Shown piece by piece: positions 11,220 to 23,857 of a stretch of 64,000 nt of DNA; position 1 is the stretch's first letter; the number at the start of each line of letters is the position of its first letter. Made by a program: the position numbers and the translations under genes. Location of the stretch: assembly GCF_904849725.1 (NCBI RefSeq), contig NC_058521.1, forward strand, positions 343,340,638-343,404,637, read 5' to 3'. Source of the DNA: Hordeum vulgare subsp. vulgare. Lineage: Eukaryota > Streptophyta > Magnoliopsida > Poales > Poaceae. The notes below the pieces were generated by a model. The model made no database searches. It was not told where the DNA came from and saw nothing but the letters and a program-made list of their open reading frames with translations.

Positions 11220-12260
11220 ATGGGGAATGCAACTTGCAACAGCAGCAGGGAGCCGGAGGGGAAGCTCAAGCTGGAGATCACCACGAGCAGCAAGACAACA
11301 TTCCACCGCCACCGCCTCCTCCCGAAAGCATGACTATGGCTCAGTTCCTTCAAGCTCTTCGAGAGGAATGTCAAGCCAACAATGCCGCTATTCAGCAGCT
11401 GGCTCAAACCTTGGTGAACAACCCAACATAGAACGGGAATGGCAATGGTCGCTCTACTCTCTCTGAGTTCATGCAAACTACGCCACCCATATTCACGGAG
11501 ATGACTGAACCATTGGATGCCGATGACTGGATCCGTACTATCGAAGACCTCCTCGCGCTGGTCAAATGCACTGATGATCATGAGAAGGTCCTCTCTGCTT
11601 CTCACTGTCTCGGTGGCACAGCCAAAGCTTGGTGGGATGGATTTCAAGTGCATGCGAGCAGGGCAAGTCATCACTTGGGCTGTGTTCAAAGATGGATTCT
11701 GCGCTGCTCACATTCCCCCTGGAATGATGACCATTAAGAAGCGGGAATTCCTAGCCTTAAGGCAAGGTAGTGAATCCGTTAAGGAGTATTTGTAGAAGTT
11801 CAACCTCCTGTCAAGATACGCACCTAAAGACGTCAACACTGAGGCCGCCAAAGTGGAATGCTTTATGGAAGGACTGCAACAGTCACTCCAGTATCAGCTG
11901 GTTGTTTGTGAATGCCGCACCTTCAGCGCTGTAGTTAATAAGGCCCTTATGTTGGAAGACAAGCGTCGTGCTATGGACGACTCCCGTAAGCACAAGCTAA
12001 TGGGTAGTGGAGGACCGAGTAACCCGAAGCCACGCCCATGGAAGTCAGGTCCAGCAAGACCCAATTATCAGCAGCAACAGTACAAGTATCCAACATTTCG
12101 CCAGAACTACCAGCCTCAGTAGCAAGTCAACACCAAGCCAGCAATCAATCCACCGAACAGCAGTGGAGTGAAGACCAATCTTCCAGCACAAGTTATCTGT
12201 TTTGGATGTCGACAGACTAGGGACTATTCCAGGCAGTGTCCCAACAAGAAGCCCGACGCA
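11220..12260 (+). pseudogene. gag pseudogene of element A
   Basis: Gag fragments appear in order: a Gln/Pro-rich N-terminus (11234-11431), the core containing DADDWIRTIEDL and AKAWWDGF (11471-11737), the C-terminal part (11853-12122) and a zinc knuckle (about 12196-12240). Gag would form the particle and bind RNA. Lesions are TAG at 11429, a frameshift near 11640, TAG at 11793 and TAG at 12120. The zinc knuckle reads CFGCRQTRDYSRQC, so the His of the CCHC pattern is Asp and zinc binding is probably lost. Confidence 0.85.
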
Positions 12261-12810
12261 CCGCGCCCCAATGCGCCAAATCAAGGCCAAGGAGCACCAG
12301 GCAGGAATCAGGGTCCCCGCAATCAGCAGTATCACAACACGGGGCGGATTAATAATATTTCCGCAGAAGAGGCGCAGGAAGACCCGTACTGCATTCTGGG
12401 TACGTTCCTCGTCAACTCTACCCCAGCAACAATATTGTTTGATTGTGGTGCTTCGCATTCTTTTGTTACACAAAGATTTGCGGAAAAATGTGGTTTAAAA
12501 CCTACCCTGCTTCACGGGAAAATGGCAATTCAAACCCCGGGAGCAGTATTGAGGACCAACCTAGGATGTAGGAAGGTTGGGATAGTTATCAATGGGACGA
12601 GCTTCTCAGCGGATCTCATTGTGCTTAAGTCGCAAGGCCTAGAAGTAATTCTCGGCATGGATTGGTTGGACAAGCATCAAAGCATCTTGGACTGTGCCAA
12701 GAGGGCCATTACCATGACAAGCGACCAAGGGGTCAAATTCAATTATGTCTCTGAGCCAGTCCCCGCTCGAGTACCACGGGTTAACAACTTGTTAGAGGTA
12801 GAAGTCGATC
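12261..12810 (+). pseudogene. Aspartic protease region of element A
   Basis: This region is open in the same frame as the zinc knuckle (ORF 12168-13100). The active-site motif is ILFDCGASHSFV where the family has D-S/T-G-A: the catalytic Asp is kept but the next residue is Cys. The second conserved block, VILGMDWL, is present around 12650-12670. In the family this enzyme cuts the Gag-Pol polyprotein. The rest of the polyprotein is broken downstream. Confidence 0.8.
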
Positions 12811-13751
12811 GATTGCCAATAGTGTGTGAGTACCCGAACGTATTTCCTGATGAGCTACTGGGAATGCCTCATGGCCGAGACATCGAGTTCATCATTGAGC
12901 TCATGCCCGGATCAAGGCCTATCTATAAGAAGCTATACAGGATGGGATCCGAAGAGCTAGCGGAGTTGAAGAAGCAACTGGATGAGCAACTCAGGAAAGG
13001 GTTTATTCGTCCGAGTGCGTCACCCTTGGGGATCACCTGTTTTTTTGGTGTCCAAGAAGGATGGAACCATCAGACTGTGCGTCGATTACCGTTATCTTAA
13101 TGAGGTCATGATCAAGAACAAGTATCCACTCCGCAAGATTGAAGACTTGTTTGATCAGTTAAATGGAGCTAAGTATTCTCCAAGTTCAATCTCCGATCTG
13201 GATATTACCAATTGAAGATCTGACCCGAAGACATACCCAAGACTGTGTTCGTGACCCGGTACGGTTTGTACGAATGCACTGTCATGTCTTTTGGATTGAC
13301 TAATGCCCCATCTTACTTAATGTACCTCATGAACAAGGTCTTCATGGAATACCTGGATAATTTTGTCGTCGTATTCATTGATGACATATTAATCTTTTTC
13401 AAGTCCGAAGAAGAGCATGAGCAGCGCTTGAGGTTAGTGTTGGAAAAGCTTCGAGAGCACCAACTTTATGCCAAGTTTAGCAAGTGCCAATTTTGGCTGA
13501 ACAAAGTTGGATTCTTGGGTCATACCATGACAGCAAGTGGTTTGGCAGTTGATCCCTCCAAGATTACTACGACAACCAACTTGGAATCGCCAATTGATGT
13601 GAAGGAAGTCAGGAGTTTCCTCGGACTCGCGGGATATTACTGCAAGTTTGTAGATGGATTCTCCAACATCGCTCGACCTATGACTCAGCTCTTGAAGAAA
13701 GGCAAGAAGTTCGAGTGGATGCCGGAGTGTGAAGCAAGCTTCCAAGATTGA
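12811..13751 (+). pseudogene. Reverse transcriptase pseudogene of element A
   Basis: RT blocks are spread over two frames: [21 protein letters not shown] in the upstream frame, then [17 protein letters not shown] (12982-13215), then [10 protein letters not shown], the catalytic FIDDILIF and FLGHTM (13245-13751). The first frame change is near 13030. There is a stop at 13213 and the stretch between the two last pieces lacks the strand around SGYHQ. This enzyme would copy element RNA into DNA; it cannot be made from this copy. Confidence 0.85.
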
Positions 13752-14160
13752 AGAAGAGATAAACTACCACCCTGGTATTGGCCACTCCAGATATCAGCAA
13801 GGAGTTTGTGATATCTTGTGATGCCTCCAGGACTGTGCTCGATGGCATTCTAATGCTGGATGGCAGAGTTGTGGCGTATCTATCACGACAACCGCGCCCG
13901 CATGAGGAGAATTATGCCACCCATGGTCTCGGTTGGCAGCAGTAGTGCATTCCCTGAAGACATGGTGACATTACCTTCTGGGGAAACGATGTGAAATATA
14001 AACTGACCAGAAAAGTCTGAAGTATATCTTCACCCAAAGGGACTTGAATATGAGGCAATGAAGATGGTTGGAGTTAATCAAAGAGTACGACCTCAGCATT
14101 CAGTATCACCCTGGTAAGGCCAATGTAGTGGCTGATGCCTTAAGCCAGAAGACCAGCACC
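13752..14160 (+). pseudogene. RNase H remnant of element A
   Basis: Short pieces remain: FVISCDAS with the first catalytic Asp, VVAYLSRQ, then [16 protein letters not shown] at 14097-14145. Several stops and frameshifts lie between 13,940 and 14,065. Element D holds a better copy of this domain (34817-35090). Confidence 0.75.
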
Positions 14161-15717
14161 TTGAACGTCATGCTCAAGGAAAGGCAACCTGCCTTGTACG
14201 AGGAATTGGAAAACTTCGGTTTGGAGCTAGTAGAATCAGGATTCCTAGCTAACCTTGAAGTCAAACCAACGCTGGTTGATGATATCAAGGAGGCCCAGAA
14301 GGGTCATAAGAGCATTGAAGGCATCAAGAAGAAGATTCAAGAAGGCAAGGCCCAAGGATTCTCGGTGGATGAACAAGGAGTAGTGTGGTTTGGGAAACAT
14401 TTATGCGTACACAACAAGGTTGAACTCAAGGAATTGATCCTACAAGAAGCACATGATACACCCTACTCTATTCACCCCGGTGGTACCAAGATGTATCAAG
14501 ATCTCCGAGAAAGATTCTGGTGGCATGGCATGAAGAGGGAAATAGCATCATATGTTGCCAAGTGCAACGTGTTCCAGCGGGTCAAAGCTGAGCATCAGCA
14601 ACCTGCTGGATTGCTACAACCTCTCTAGGTGCCAGAATGGAAGTGGGACATGATAGGCATGGATTTTGTTACCGGCTTACCGAGGTCTAGAAGAGGCCAT
14701 GACTCTATATGGGTCACTGTCGACCATTTGACCAAGGTGGCCCATTTCATTCCAGTCAACACCACCTATGATGGGAACAAGTTGGCTAGTCTCTATATTG
14801 AGCATATTGTAAGCCTTCACGGAATCCCCAAGGAGATTGTATCTCAGCGAGGCACGCAGTTCACCTCAAGATTTTGGAAGAAGTTCCAAGAAGCCCTCGG
14901 AACCAAGCTCTCTTTCAGCACCGCTTTCCACCCTCAAACAGGCGGACAAACGGAAAGAGTGAATCAGATACTCGAAGATATGCTCCGCGCTTGCGTCTTG
15001 GCACATGGTGCCAAATGGGAAGACTGTCTGCCGTTCGCTCAGTTTTCATACAACAACAGCTACCAGTCCAGTCTCCAAATGGCCCCATTTGAAGTGTTGT
15101 ACGGACGGAAGTGCCGCACCCCGCTCAACTGGTCCGAAACCGGTAAAGGGCTGATTTTTTGGCTGGAAGTTTTGCACAAGGCAGAAGAGAAGGTGCAAAT
15201 TGTCTGAGAAAATCTAAAGGCAACCAAGTCACGACAAAAGAGCTATGCGGATTTTCGGCGCACGGATGTGGAGTTCATTCCACGAGACCAGGTGTACCTT
15301 CATGTCACACTTCTCAAGGGAACCAAGCGTTTCCATGTTAAGTGGAAACTCACTCCAAGGTTCATTGGACCTTTTAAGGTCACGACAAGGCGTGGAGAAG
15401 TTGCTTATCGGTTGGAACTACCCCCGGAACTTTCGGGTGTGCACAACGTATTCCACGTGTCACAACTCCGTAAGTGTCTTCAAGCGCCAAACCGTTTTGA
15501 TCTTTACAAGGACATTGACCATCAGGCTATTGAGCTTCAGCCGGATCTCACCTACCGAGAGAAGCCGATCCGCATTCTGGATGAAGCTGAGCGTTGCACC
15601 AGAGGCCGCACCATCAAGTATTTCAAGGTTCAGTGGAGAAACCACACCGAAGCCAAAGCAACATGGGAGCATGAAGACTATCTCCGATCTGAGTTTCCGG
15701 ACCTTTTTAGCACCTAG
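14161..15717 (+). pseudogene. Integrase with C-terminal chromodomain, element A
   Basis: One frame runs from 14068 to 15717 with only two nonsense codons, TAG at 14626 and TGA at 15205, both explicable by C-to-T change. The N-terminal zinc finger reads H...H...CNVF, so its last Cys is Phe. The core has GMDFVTGLP with the first Asp, then HPQTGGQTERVNQ with the catalytic Glu; the second catalytic region reads SQRGTQF where SDRGTQF is usual, so the middle Asp is replaced by Gln. The C-terminus (about 15560-15715) is a chromodomain ending in KATWEHEDYL, which in chromoviruses steers integration to heterochromatin. Confidence 0.88.
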
Positions 15718-15743
15718 CTTAGGAATCTCGGGGACGAGATTCA

Positions 15744-15760
15744 TGTAAGGGGGATAGGTC
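15744..15760 (+). other. Polypurine tract of element A
   Basis: TGTAAGGGGGATAGGTC precedes the 3' LTR start TGTCACAACC at 15761. The same tract precedes D's 3' LTR, and its reverse complement precedes C's. Confidence 0.75.
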
Positions 15761-15776
15761 TGTCACAACCTGTTTT
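15761..15776 (+). repeat. Element A 3' LTR, first 16 bases
   Basis: TGTCACAACCTGTTTT is the start of the LTR (compare TGTCACACCCTGTTTT at 37538). It is cut off by the solo LTR; GTTTT at 15772-15776 is the left TSD. Confidence 0.85.
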
Positions 15777-17606
15777 TGTTGGGGAACGTCGCATGGGAAA
15801 CAAAAAATTTCCTACGCGCACATAGACCTATCATGGTGATGTCCATCTATGAGAGGGGATTTCCGATCTACGTACCCTTGTAGATCGCACAGCAGAAGCG
15901 TTAGTGAACGCGGTTGATGTAGTGGATCGTCCTCACGTCCCTCAATCCGCCCCGCGAACCATCCCACAAACCGTCCCGCGATCCGTCCCACGATCCGCTC
16001 CGATCTAGTGCCGAACGGACGGGACCTCCGCGTTCAGCACACGTACAGCTCGACGATAATCTCGGCCTTCTTGATCCAGCAAGAGAGACGGAGAGGTAGA
16101 TGAGTTCTCCGGCAGCGTGACGGCGCTCCGGAGGTTGGTGGTGATCTAATCTCAGCAGGGCTCCGCCCGAGCTCCGCAGAAACGCGATCTAGAGGTAAAA
16201 CCGTGGAGGTATGTGGTCGGGCTGCCGCGGCAAAAGTTGTCTCAAATCAGCCCTAATAGCTCCATATATATAGGAGGGGAGGGGAGGATTGCCTTGAGGC
16301 TCAAGGAGCCCCAAGAGCTGCGCAACCAAGGGAGGAGGAGTCCTCCTCCAATGCTAGTCCAACTAGGATTGGAAGGTGGACTCCTTCTCTCCTTTCCCAC
16401 CTCCTTTTTTTCTTTTCTCTTTGATTTTCTATCTATGGCGCATAGGGCCTTCTTGGGCTGTCCCACCAGCCCACCACGGGCTGGTGCGCCACCCCCAAGG
16501 CCTATGGGCTTCCCCGGGGTGGGCTGCCCCCCCGGTGAACACCCGGAACCCATTCGTCATTCCCGGTACATTCCCGGTAACTCCGAAAACCTTCCGGTAA
16601 TCAAATGAGGTTATCCTATATATCAATCTTCGTTTCCGGACCATCCCGGAAACCCTCATGACGTCCGTGATCTCATCTGGGACTCCGAACAACATTCGAG
16701 AACCAACCATATAACTCAAATACGCATAAAACAACGTCGAACCTTAAGTGTGCAGATCCTGCGGGTTTCGAGAACTATGTAGACATGACCCGAGTGACTC
16801 CTCGGTCAATATCCAATAGCGGGACGTGGATGCCCATATTGGATCCCACATATTCTACGAAGATCTTATCGTTTGAACCTCAGTGCCAAGGATTCATATA
16901 ATCCCGTATGTCATTCCCTTTGTCCTTCGGTATGTTACTTGCCCGAGATTCGATCGTCACTATCCGCATACCTATTTCAATCTCGTTTACCGGCAAGTCT
17001 CTTTACTCGTTCCGTAATACAAGATCCCGCAACTTACACTAAGTCACATTTCTTGCAAGGCTTGTGTGTGATGTCGTATTACCGAGTGGGCCCCGAGATA
17101 CCTCTCCGTCACACGGAGTGACAAATCCCAGTCTCGATCCATACTAACTCAACGAACACCTTCGGAGATACGTGTAGAGCATCTTTATAGTCACCCAGTT
17201 ACGTTGCGACATTTGATACACACAAAGCATTCCTCCGGTGTCAGTGAGTTATATGATCTCATGGTCATAGGAACAAATACTTGACACGCAGAAAATAGTA
17301 GCAACAAAATGACACGATCAACATGCTACGCCTATTAGTTTGGGTCTAGTCCATCACATGATTCTCCTAATGATGTGATCCCGTTATCAAGTGACAACAC
17401 TTGCCTATGGTCAGGAAACCTTGACCATCTTTGATCAACGAGCTAGTCAACTAGAGGCTTACTAGGGACAGTGTTTTGTCTATGTATCCACACATGCACT
17501 GTGTTTCCAATCAATACAATTATAGCATGGATAATAAACAATTATCATGAACAAAGAAATATAATAATAACTAATTTATTATTGCCTCTAGGGCATATTT
17601 CCAACA
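15777..17606 (-). mobile_element. Solo LTR of an Angela-type Copia element
   Basis: On the minus strand it starts TGTTGGAAATATGCCC and ends GTTCCCCAACA, 1830 bases, with a perfect 5-bp TSD GTTTT at 15772-15776 and 17607-17611. There is no internal domain, so the element was removed by recombination between its own LTRs. Over the first 205 bases it differs from F's 5' LTR at only about three positions, so it belongs to F's subfamily, not E's. The TATA motif on the minus strand is at 16264-16273. Confidence 0.93.
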
Positions 17607-17611
17607 GTTTT

Positions 17612-20600
17612 TACTACCACTTCTTTGTAATGCAAAAATCTGAGCTTGTAATTTTTTTTCAAAACTAATTATGTGAGTGCCATGTTTGTCATTGAATGAC
17701 TTGTGTGATGATCATGTGATGATAAAACCCCATTTCACAATATTGAATTATTTTCAAAACCTTCTTTTTATTTGTGATCAGGGTAAAACCCTACTTTGAG
17801 TTGCACTACTTGCCCTTGATGGCAATATTGGTTTCTACCCAAAGTTGGTGATATGATTTTAACTTATTTTAGTATTTTAAAACCACAAGATAATTATTTT
17901 TAGAATTGTTTTCTTAATTTATTTACATGTCCATTTCTGAGGCCAGAAATGGTATTCCTACATGGAAAAAAATACCTTTCTACTTTAGAAAAACCTGATT
18001 AAATTTGGAGATGACCAAAAGGACATATATTCTCCATACATAGGATTTTAAACCCCTATTTTTATTATAATTATTTGAGTAAACCCCTGAAAACCATGTC
18101 TGTCTGTTTTGAACTTTTGAAATATTTCGAAAGGAAATATTCTCAATAAAATTCTAGAAAATTCCAGTGGTATCCCTAAGCCATATTTGGTGTCCACATA
18201 AAGTATCACTTTGATCAAAGGTGATTAAGGACCCCAAATAACCCCAAAACCCCTTCTATCCGGATTAGAGTTAGTGCAACTCTATATAGCAAAGTTTGCC
18301 CTATGATGCCGAAACATTGCAGGAGTGCCTAATACCTCAAATAAGGGTTCCACACCAAAAATGGGATTTGTGGGACTTATTTTGCCCACACTCTCTTTGG
18401 AAGGGACAAATCTGGTCAAATGGTGGTGTTTTCAAGTTTACAAAGCTAAACTTGTCCAATGGAGCTTAAACTTGGTGAAACCCCATGTTTTAGCACCAAA
18501 CCCAAACCTGTTAAGTTGCAGCACCAGGGATGGGGTGCAACCCCCTCAAATTACCATCGAGCACCTTCTGACAGATGGGCAAAAGCCCTCTTAGCCACAG
18601 CTAAACCCAACCCTTGTGCTCCAAACTAATAGATTAGGTGGCCCGTATCAATGCCCAACCCTAGTAAACTAGCCCCTCACTGATTCAAAGTGGAAATGCC
18701 AAAAAATCCAATCTAAGCTTCAGTTCAAGGGTGACAACACCAGTATTTCTTGTCTCCCTTGACCAGTCGAAGCTCCCGCGAGACCCAAACGGCTAGCCTC
18801 ACTCCCAGCTTGTGCCAGGACATGCTAGACACATCCAAAGTGCGTCTGAGCGCACCATCATGCCGTGGCATGCAAAACTGCGCTCTGGGCGCGCTATAGG
18901 AAGCCACCGAGGTGGGGGCGACGCTCTCGACCAGTTCCAGCTTCCCCCGAGGTGTCCAACCTCTTACCCGACAACCCCTCTGCATCGAGCTAGACCTCGT
19001 GCGACGCGTGCCCGTGCGCACCAGAACGGGCCAAGGTTGCGCGGACACAGATGCTCGACTCCTCTCCCTCTCCCTCTGTTGCAGATGGTTATGGCAGTCC
19101 AAAACTACGTCCTGAGACCGTGGTTTTGACCCCAGCTCCTCCCTGCACCTCCATGCGCGCCGCGGTGAGTTACTCGCTCTCCCGAATCGGCTCACTGTCG
19201 CGGGCCTATTTATAGGCCTCCCCCTCGCTCTTGCACCCCTCAGATAGTTTCACCACGACAACTAGTACCTCCCTAGCCACCCAAGCAAACGAGCAGAGCC
19301 CCGGTGATCGAGATCGACCGAGGCCCCTCCGCCTCGGAGCTCCGGTGGATCTCCGTCTACACGACGACTCATGCATCCCTCGACCCACCAAACTGATCCC
19401 CTCGACCCCAGGAAGCTTTCCCCCAACTTCCCCGAGCATTTCCTTGCCCCTAGATGCCTCCTCGACCACCTCCCGAAACGCCTCCGCCGCGACCTCCTCG
19501 TCGTCGACGAACCCTTGCCTCTCTGTCGTTGTTCCGAACACCAGCACATAGGCGGCGTCATGCCGAGCCCATTTTTGTCCTTGTTGGTGCTTGAGGACGT
19601 CGGCAGCCTCGCCGGCGTGCTCCTCCACCTCTCTGGCCAGAGGTAGGAGACGACCCCGACAAGTGTGCCCCACCTGTCGGTGGCCCAGCTCCCTCCCCCG
19701 TGCTGCCTGCACCCGGTGACCGCAGGACCTCGCAAGTCAAGTTCAAATCTGACGGCGCACGCGACTAGGCAGGCTGTCAGCTGGCCTCGAGCCGACCCAG
19801 TTCCAGGCCGAGCCAGGCCAGGGACTTAGCCCATTTTTCTTTTATTTTTAAAATCTGATTTCTAAGATTTTTATAAAAACATTTAACCAGTGTAAAAATA
19901 TAATTTTTCCACTATTATTCTTGTAAAAATATGTATTATTTAATAAGACCTTGAGATGAATTTTTCAACCAACTATTTTGTTTTGCAATAATTAAAAGGA
20001 CTAAATTGGAATAGTTTTGCTTCTCTTTGGTTGATTTTAAAAATGTTCCTTCATTGAAAACAGAGGCAAATATTTTTCAAAATAACAAGTTAGATTTATC
20101 AGTAATAAAGAACATTTTTAAAATAACTTTACGATCTGTTTTTGAGTGAGCTATTCCTTATTTATTCTTTCGACGACGATAGAAAATCCGTGTGATGAGG
20201 GAATCAGAGCGGAAGACCTCGAAGACCCCGGATACCTAGCTGGCCAAGGCAAGCAACCCTTTGACCATGACTGAGCATATGTTATAATTGCATGTTAAGA
20301 TAGCAAGCATTTCCGTTGCATATGATCATAAGTGCCGGTAAATCACTAAGGTAATGTTACCGATGGCTCCTCCGGAGCACATGCATTGAGCTTGATCCTA
20401 CCCCTTTTGAGGATCATGCTATTATCATGTTGACAAGTAATACTAGAATAATTAGCATGATCATGTTGTTGGTATAAATCAAAGATTTGTGAAAGCCCCG
20501 TCGGGTGCCGCTAATGCCCGAGGGTGATGATGAGTTAGGTGGCCACTTTTGGTGAAGTGGTGCATCGGGTATTTTGAGTGAGTATGGTTTCGGAAATGGA

Positions 20601-21714
20601 TTAGATTAAGGATTTGTCGACCGTCCCAACCTTACAAGTACGACCACTTTACCCCTTATGGGACGGGGCTATGTTGATTACTCTGGTCGGTGCTAGCAAA
20701 GAGCCACATTACTAGTGGCGGGAGTGATGTGTGTTCACTCTCGTGATGGGGTCGTGCCAGGTAGGACGACTAAGCCATTTTTATGAGTTCCAGGCACACC
20801 GTTGGTCCCCGCATGGTTGATACTGTCCAGAGTTGGTGCTCGTAAGACGTACAACATGTGGGCTAGGTACCAATCGAGTGGACCTCTTTGTCTAGTATCG
20901 TCAGGGAAAGGCATTGATCGGGTACTTACCTCGTATATGTTATATACCAGGAGTCGTGGATGACACGGATGTTTCCTAGATCTCGTGGGTCCAGCATACT
21001 ACATCTGCAGAGTGTGAAACTATTCGAATAGACGTGTCCATGGTCAAGGACAGTTGGTAATCCTGCTTAAACTACGTCCAGTTGTTTCCGCACAAACCAA
21101 GTGTGTGTGAGTGGTGATAAAAAGGTGTTGTTATGGAAGTAATGATATGACCAAGTTCGGTGACTTGGTATATAGGGTGGGCCCGGATGGTTCAACCCTC
21201 GACAGATATATTGATATCTGTAACCTGTTCTTCAAAAGTAATTCTTTAACTTGCTGCATATTCATGATCATTCCACCAAAGATGCATATTATTGTTATCC
21301 TTCACTTTCAATGTTCATATCCTGGGGTGTTTGCGAGTACATTCAAAAGTATTCATTGGCTTGCCACTGGTTATATTATTGACTAGACATGGAAGGACCA
21401 GAGTTTGGAGATGAGTACGTCTTCGGAGACGCCCCTACGAACTAGGAAGCTTCTGAGTCAGAATGCCTGTCGGTGTAGGCTTGATGGCATGGGCACTCGC
21501 TTAACCCCTATGATTTCCTCTATTAGTTGTATCAGTATAATTTGGCCTTAGTCCCAACCTTCTGAACTTGACCATTCGGTCATGTGATGTAATAATTCAG
21601 ACGTGGATGTAAGACTATTATTATTCAGTATTTGTGCGTTCGGTGGGCATTGATCTCTGGGATCACTGAGCACGATCATTCGGTGATCTCGACTTGTATG
21701 CCGGGGTCCCCACA
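17612..21714 (+). repeat. Element A 3' LTR, main part
   Basis: It continues the LTR from TACTACCAC and ends GGGGTCCCCACA at 21714. It contains a TATA motif at 19207-19215 and a GC-rich block at about 18740-19830. The sequence around 20450-20480 is the uninterrupted version of the site where G inserted in the 5' LTR, which confirms that boundary. Confidence 0.9.
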
Positions 21715-22322
21715 GTCAATGAGATGGTGCGTGCAGGCTCCGCCGGCGCACGTCAATCACCATCGCCCGTGGTGAACGCCGCCACGGGCTCCGACACTCA
21801 AGAACAACATAGTTCCTCCCAGCCGGCTATCGAGCACCACGACGGCCACACCGCCACTCCGTCGTTCCTCCAGGCCTGAGGGGCAACCTCGCACGCCCGG
21901 CCAGTGATGCCACACGACCTCCACACGCTTACCATGGCCACCGAGCTGCTCCGCTACCGGCTCGCCCCTGACCACCACAACGATTGGCTCCAGCACATCG
22001 AGGAGCTCGTCGCCGCCGCCCGCGACTCCGCAACACTCTCCTGTTCATTTTGACCCCAAGCGTCCTAAGCAAACGATGAGGATCAAGATGCACCGCCCCC
22101 ACAACCAGCCTTGCAAACCGAGCCCGAGTCCAGGCAGGAAGCGCGTCCCCGCAACCAACCTTGCGAACCCAGGGCGAGGCCAGGAGACTACGTGAGTTGT
22201 CATGTGGTTGCCCGACCATGCGCCGACGCGCGCAGCGCTCCCGGCGCTGCAAGTCCCAGACCGCGGCGCGGCCGGCCCGAAGCAGACCCGTTGGAGCAAC
22301 AGGGCCAGGTCCCGCCCACACA
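21715..22322 (+). pseudogene. N-terminal gag region of element B, decayed
   Basis: GC-rich sequence with coding-like composition and short broken frames. It directly precedes recognisable gag and directly follows A's insertion point. No motif is clear enough to name. Confidence 0.45.
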
Positions 22323-23345
22323 CAGAGCATCAGACCGAGTAGAGTTCCTACAACTTTACACGCTGAACATTAGAGAGATAGGAGGAGGCGACAAAGTCAT
22401 GGTGTGCTGGTTCCCATGGTGCTCAAGGGTGGCACGCTCTCTTGGCTCCTGGACCTCCCAAAGGCGTCCATCACCTCATGGGATAGCCTGCGCGATTGCT
22501 TCGTCGCCAACTTCCAAGGCACTAGCGACCGCGCCCCCACCATGTACAACCTGCGGTGCATCAAGCAGCAGGAGGGGGAGACCCTGCAGAAGTTCATACA
22601 ACGCTTCACGGTCATGCGCCTCAAGATCCCCAAGGCGTCGTTCGAGGCCGTCAGCTCGGCCTTCTCCGACGGAGTCACCGCCCTCAAGATGAAGGAGGAG
22701 CTCGCCATGAGTGATGAAATGAGAACCGCATTGGAGGTGTTCAACCTGGCAAACAAGTGCGCCGGGGCTGAGGAAGTTCGCCTGTCTCTCCTCGGGCCTC
22801 AGGCGGCGGAACCAGAAGAGAAGAAGGCCAAGGCCAAGGAGGTGAAGCACAAGGCTCCTGCGGTGCTCGTAGACGAGGTTGAGGCAAAGTGCGGGCGAGG
22901 AGTAGAGTGTCTGTCCGGAGGGGGGCCAATGTGCATCTTAAATGGCACCAGCGGCCATGATACCTCCAAGATGGCATCGCAGGCGCCTGGACAGGGAGAC
23001 AGAAGCCCCGCACGTAGCGCAGGCCGCGGCGGGGGCCGTTGGGACGATCGAGAGCCGCGTGAGGGATGGCGTGAGCGGCCTCATGAAGACCGTTGGCGCG
23101 ACCAGGATCAGGAGGACCGCTGGACTGACGACCCTCAAGAGGGGCAACGACGCAGTCAGCCTCGTGAGGTTTGCCCTCATGAGATTGGACTGCCTCCTCT
23201 GCTTCCGCTGCCCAGAAGGAGGGTTGAATACAGGCAGGACGATGGGGCTGGGGGCTTCCAGGAGGTCAGGGCGGTGGCCTCCATCTTGGGCGCGCCCAGA
23301 CCCCAGCCTCCTACCGTGCCTTCAAGCAGTTCACACGGGAGGTGA
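22323..23345 (+). pseudogene. gag of element B (retrotransposon Gag domain)
   Basis: The main frame is 22404-23345. It has the Gag core KGGTLSWLLDLP...ITSWDSLRDCFVANFQGTSDR and then QQEGETLQKFIQRF, which I recognise from TAT-lineage Gag. The domain start FLQLYTLN lies in another frame just upstream (about 22340), so a frameshift occurs near 22400. From about residue 150 the protein is Lys/Glu- then Arg-rich, and residues 200-270 are strongly basic and acidic mixed. The ORF ends at 23345, where the protease frame opens, giving another frameshift. Confidence 0.8.
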
Positions 23346-23857
23346 ATGCCACTCTCGTGAAGCCTGAAGCGAAGCGCCCCGTCAACTGGCCCCAGACCAA
23401 CATCACCTTCGACCCAAGTGATCAGCTCAGGTGCTCGTTCATGGCCAGCAAGCTCCCCATTATGTGCACCCCCACCATCAGCAATGTCCTCGTCACCAAA
23501 ACCCTTATGGACAGTGGAGCGGGGCCCAACGTCCTCTTGGCCGAGACCTTCAAGAAACTCCAGCTGTCGTACGAACAACTCTTGCCGACCAAGCCCTTCT
23601 CAGGAGTCATGGAGGGGTCCACCGTGCCCATCGGGCAGGTGCACTTGTCAGTCACCTTCGACGAGCGCAAGAACTACCACATTGAGATATTCGTCTTCGA
23701 CGCCCTACACATCCACCTGTCGTACAACGCGATGCTTGGATATCCGGCTCTCGCCAAGTTCATGACCACCATGGCTACAACGTCTTCAAGATGCCGGGGA
23801 GCGGCAAACGTCATCACCATTGCCCTGCGACGAGAAAGATGCCGTCTGCACACTTGA
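23342..23857 (+). pseudogene. Aspartic protease region of element B
   Basis: The region reads through NWPQTNITFDPSDQ, then the catalytic TLMDSGAGPNVLLAE, then HIHLSYNAMLGYPALAKF, the usual order of TAT-lineage proteases. The family has LGRPAL or LGYPAL at the last block. It is cut at the C-terminus near 23775. The active site DSGA is intact. Confidence 0.8.

Larger units (their letters stand above)
1..21714 (+). mobile_element. Element A: Ty3/Gypsy chromovirus (Tekay/Del type), long LTRs, defective
   Basis: The order is LTR, PBS for initiator tRNA-Met, extra ORF, gag, protease, RT, RNase H, integrase, chromodomain, PPT, LTR, all on the plus strand. The C-terminal chromodomain and the tRNA-Met PBS place it in the Tekay/Del chromoviruses. 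Net LTR length is about 4.1 kb once the insertions are removed. The 5' LTR runs off the left edge of the window. Coding regions carry at least ten stops or frameshifts. The two LTRs differ visibly, by roughly a tenth in the GC-rich block plus indels, so the insertion is old or the copy is recombinant. It lies within the gag region of element B; the 5 bases after its 3' end are GTCAA, but the matching TSD is outside the window. Confidence 0.9.

Noticed and set aside
22111..23857. Several long ORFs in other frames of B's gag and protease
   Set aside because: GC-rich coding sequence opens shadow frames; only the frames with Gag and protease motifs were kept.
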